In this document: positions 62,200 through 64,000 of the stretch, piece by piece | Layout of the letters: each line of letters starts with the position of its first letter | Numbering within the stretch: the first letter of the stretch is position 1 | From: Globisporangium splendens | Lineage: Eukaryota; Oomycota; Peronosporomycetes; Pythiales; Pythiaceae | Direction of reading: 5' to 3' | Length of the DNA: 64,000 bases | NCBI GenBank assembly: GCA_006386115.1 | Contig: VFIW01000024.1 | Location: 434,001-498,000 of the forward strand | Position numbers and translations under genes: made by a program | Notes under the pieces: model-generated | Told to the model about the DNA's origin: nothing | Seen by the model: only the letters and a program-made list of their open reading frames with translations | The model's database searches: none

Positions 62200-63842
62200 A
62201 GTGAGAGAGAAGTGAGCAAGAAGCCTTGCGCGCCGCAGAGAACAATGGCGAATGAGCGCGAACGGATCACTGGAAGAATGACAGGGCGTGTATGTGTGTG
62301 CATGTGCCCATCTGTGACGCCACCCGGCTGCGCAATCGATGATGGGGATCACTTGGAGGAAGAGAGTCTTTCTTCGGTTATCAAACAGCTCATAAACCTC
62401 TTTGTAAGACATAAATGGCACTGTACATAAAGTAATTTATTTTTGGAATGTAGAGACAATGCATCCAACCTTTGTATATTAGATTAGTGTGTTTTGCGGA
62501 TATGGTACGTTTTGTGAGAGGAGATGGGGCAACTGGTGCACACGAACTGAAAAGTGTCAAACAAAAAAAACCTTGGGCACCGAAGCGGTATCAGGGGTGT
62601 AGAAGAATAGTTGGGCAGCCAATCAGAGAGCGGTATTTGTGCCAGCGAGAGAGCATCGCACGCGCTGATTGGCTACGCAGATGTACCGATGGGTCCCAAA
62701 GTGTAACCGCCATCCAGCTTAACTTAAGGGGGAGAGGAATCGCTCTTATATCCGACATGGGTACTGTTTGTTTCGTCCTCTCAAGTCGATTGCGTTATCA
62801 TCCGCAGCACCACATCGTCAACATGAACGCAGTTTCTTATAACAGGTACATACTGTACTACCAACTCAAAACCCTGACACTTCGATTCTTTTCTTTTTTG
62901 TCTGGGACTTAGCCCTAGCAACTTGCCCCAAAGAAAGACTCGGCGAAAAAATGAAACACCTCAACACCGAGTTCAATCTTCATATGTACACATCTCTCGC
63001 CGCAAGGACTATTGCGCGCCATTAAGTGCTCGCCCAATCTGCAGCTTACCAAGAAGCTGCGTGAACCAATATGGTCTGATTGCCAAAAAAAAGTGACGTA
63101 GCTTGCTGGTGTAGAAAAGAGAAACGACAGAAACCCTCCGGCAAACTTTGCCACTTTCATCGCGAAAACGGATGGACACGCACGCACGCTTGCTACCCAG
63201 CGGATAGTCGCGCACACGAGACTCTTGACACCGACATCTTGTGGATCAAAGGATTTGGTTTCCTTCGCTGTCGTCCCTGAAGGTGGCACATGGTCATTTT
63301 GCCTTTTGGGTAGTGCTTAGCCGTCCGCAGCATGTTTTCACGAACGGTATCACAGACAGCATGGAGATACTCTGGCTACCAACCGGATTGGTATGCCATG
63401 ACACACGGAAAGTCGCGTTGTGTAGCCACTCGCCATCACAAGCCAGTTTGCCACATCTCACCATTGCCTCGAAGTGGCTCAAGTTAGTTAGCACTGTTCA
63501 TTTGAAGCACCCGAGTCCCACGTAACGATGCCCCTTCAACATCACACACCACGCCACACCATGGTGACGTCGCTGGCTGGGTTGCAATGTGCGACAGACG
63601 CCTGCAGTTGTGGCAGTTGTTTGAAGAAGTTCTCGATCTTTTCTGAGTCACAACCAATGCGCGGCTATTTGGCCATTAAAGGAGCGAAAGGTGGCTCGAA
63701 GAAAGGCAGGTGTGGCAGTTGGAGCTCGGCATAGTCGTCTCTTTGAACTTTGGTTTTGCTGTTCAGTGCTGATTTTACTGCCGGCGGCAGCACACCAGCA
63801 GCTTTCTGCTTGAGCAAAGAGAACAAACGAAGGACGAAGCAT
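62200..63842. other. 1.6-kb intergenic region with an inverted CCAAT pair
   Basis: No coding frame is supported. The plus-strand frames at 62472, 63241 and 63528 and the minus-strand frames at 62915 and 63665 lack motifs and splice continuity. AGCCAATCAG (62617-62626) and CTGATTGGCT (62665-62674) form a perfect 10-bp inverted repeat of CCAAT boxes. Confidence 0.45.
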
Positions 63843-64000
63843 ATGCTACGCGTTAAGAACAACATGAAAGGTCCGAATCCCCCGCGCGTCTCGCAGTTTT
63901 TGTCGAAATGCGAGAAGGAAAACATCGAATTGCCGCAGGTTCATTGTGTGTTGGTATCCCTCGCCACACGCCGTGTTGAGTGCTCTCTCTAACGTTTCCG
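63843..64000 (+). CDS. possible first exon of a gene running off the window
   Basis: An ATG at 63843 (or 63864) opens a hydrophilic, protein-like frame (MKGPNPPRVSQFLSKCEKEN...IELPQ) ending at a plausible donor CAG|GTTCAT after 63938. Beyond that the frame reaches a stop. Nothing identifies a family, and the rest would lie outside the window. This is a weak call based on composition and one splice site. Confidence 0.3.

Noticed and set aside
60969..62204. 411-codon plus-strand frame opposite the cathepsin gene
   Set aside because: Composition is Arg/Ala/His/Val bias typical of the complement of a GC3-rich gene, with no family motif. The protease on the other strand has a complete catalytic set.
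1..64000. CRISPR arrays, prophage, bacterial operons or rRNA genes
   Set aside because: No regularly spaced direct repeats, no phage or bacterial gene runs and no rRNA-like segments were seen; the genes are spliced and eukaryotic throughout.

Overview
The window is nuclear DNA from a eukaryote with short GT-AG introns (about 50-110 nt), compact gene spacing and moderate GC content. The gene content points to an oomycete (stramenopile, Phytophthora/Pythium-like). It includes a GPI-type GH17 beta-1,3-glucanase of a glucan cell wall, a 'WRKY19-type' CCCH-repeat protein without a WRKY domain, an oomycete-style initiator in front of the GH17 gene, and protist-type fusions and insertions. The genus cannot be fixed from the sequence alone. 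No bacterial, viral, CRISPR or rRNA features were seen, and there is no complete mobile element.

Layout, left to right. 0.5-3.1 kb: a histidine-phosphatase/NAD-kinase fusion (-). 3.8-7.6 kb: a large EF-hand protein (+), ending 3 bp from the stop of the next gene. 7.6-10.1 kb: two tandem paralogues (-), each carrying an isolated DNA polymerase beta-type helix-hairpin-helix domain. 10.6-12.0 kb: a Lys/Ala/Thr-rich, NuSAP-like protein (+). 13.3-17.2 kb: GH17 glucanase, TFIIH subunit Tfb4/p34 and tryptophan synthase alpha, all +. 17.4-18.0 kb: a hairpin and a possible tRNA-derived SINE. 18.3-22.6 kb: a TPR co-chaperone-like gene (+) convergent with a RAD54 recombination ATPase (-). 23.3-27.7 kb: a cationic amino-acid transporter and a coiled-coil protein (+), convergent with the Dbp9/DDX56 RNA helicase (-). 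30.5-33.9 kb: kinesin-5 (+). 34.7-35.9 kb: a broken PPIL6-type cyclophilin (-). 36.3-41.7 kb: proteasome ATPase Rpt4 (-), divergent from an intronless mitochondrial PPR protein (+). 41.8-45.5 kb: an SLC17-like transporter and an Eyes-absent phosphatase (-). 46.8-51.1 kb: RNase H2 subunit C (-), divergent from the zinc-ribbon protein ZNRD2 (+), then a sugar transporter (-). 53.2-54.5 kb: the 7x24-residue Cys/His-repeat protein (+). 55.5-62.2 kb: splicing factor CCDC12/Cwf18 (+), cyclin H (-), a 2OG-Fe(II) dioxygenase (+), protein isoaspartate methyltransferase (-) and a membrane-anchored cathepsin Z-like protease (-). A gene may begin at the right edge.

These are ordinary housekeeping neighbours rather than an operon. 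Genome-maintenance and cell-division functions are well represented: RAD54, Tfb4, cyclin H, RNase H2C, kinesin-5, NuSAP-like and the HhH pair. The most unusual items are the phosphatase-NADK fusion, the tandem HhH paralogues, the PPIL6 copy with a nonsense codon plus a frameshift, RAD54 with an added RanBP2-type zinc finger, and an EYA phosphatase with a predicted membrane segment. Exon boundaries were read by eye from splice sites and frame continuity. Protein-family calls rest on remembered family motifs, not on database searches.
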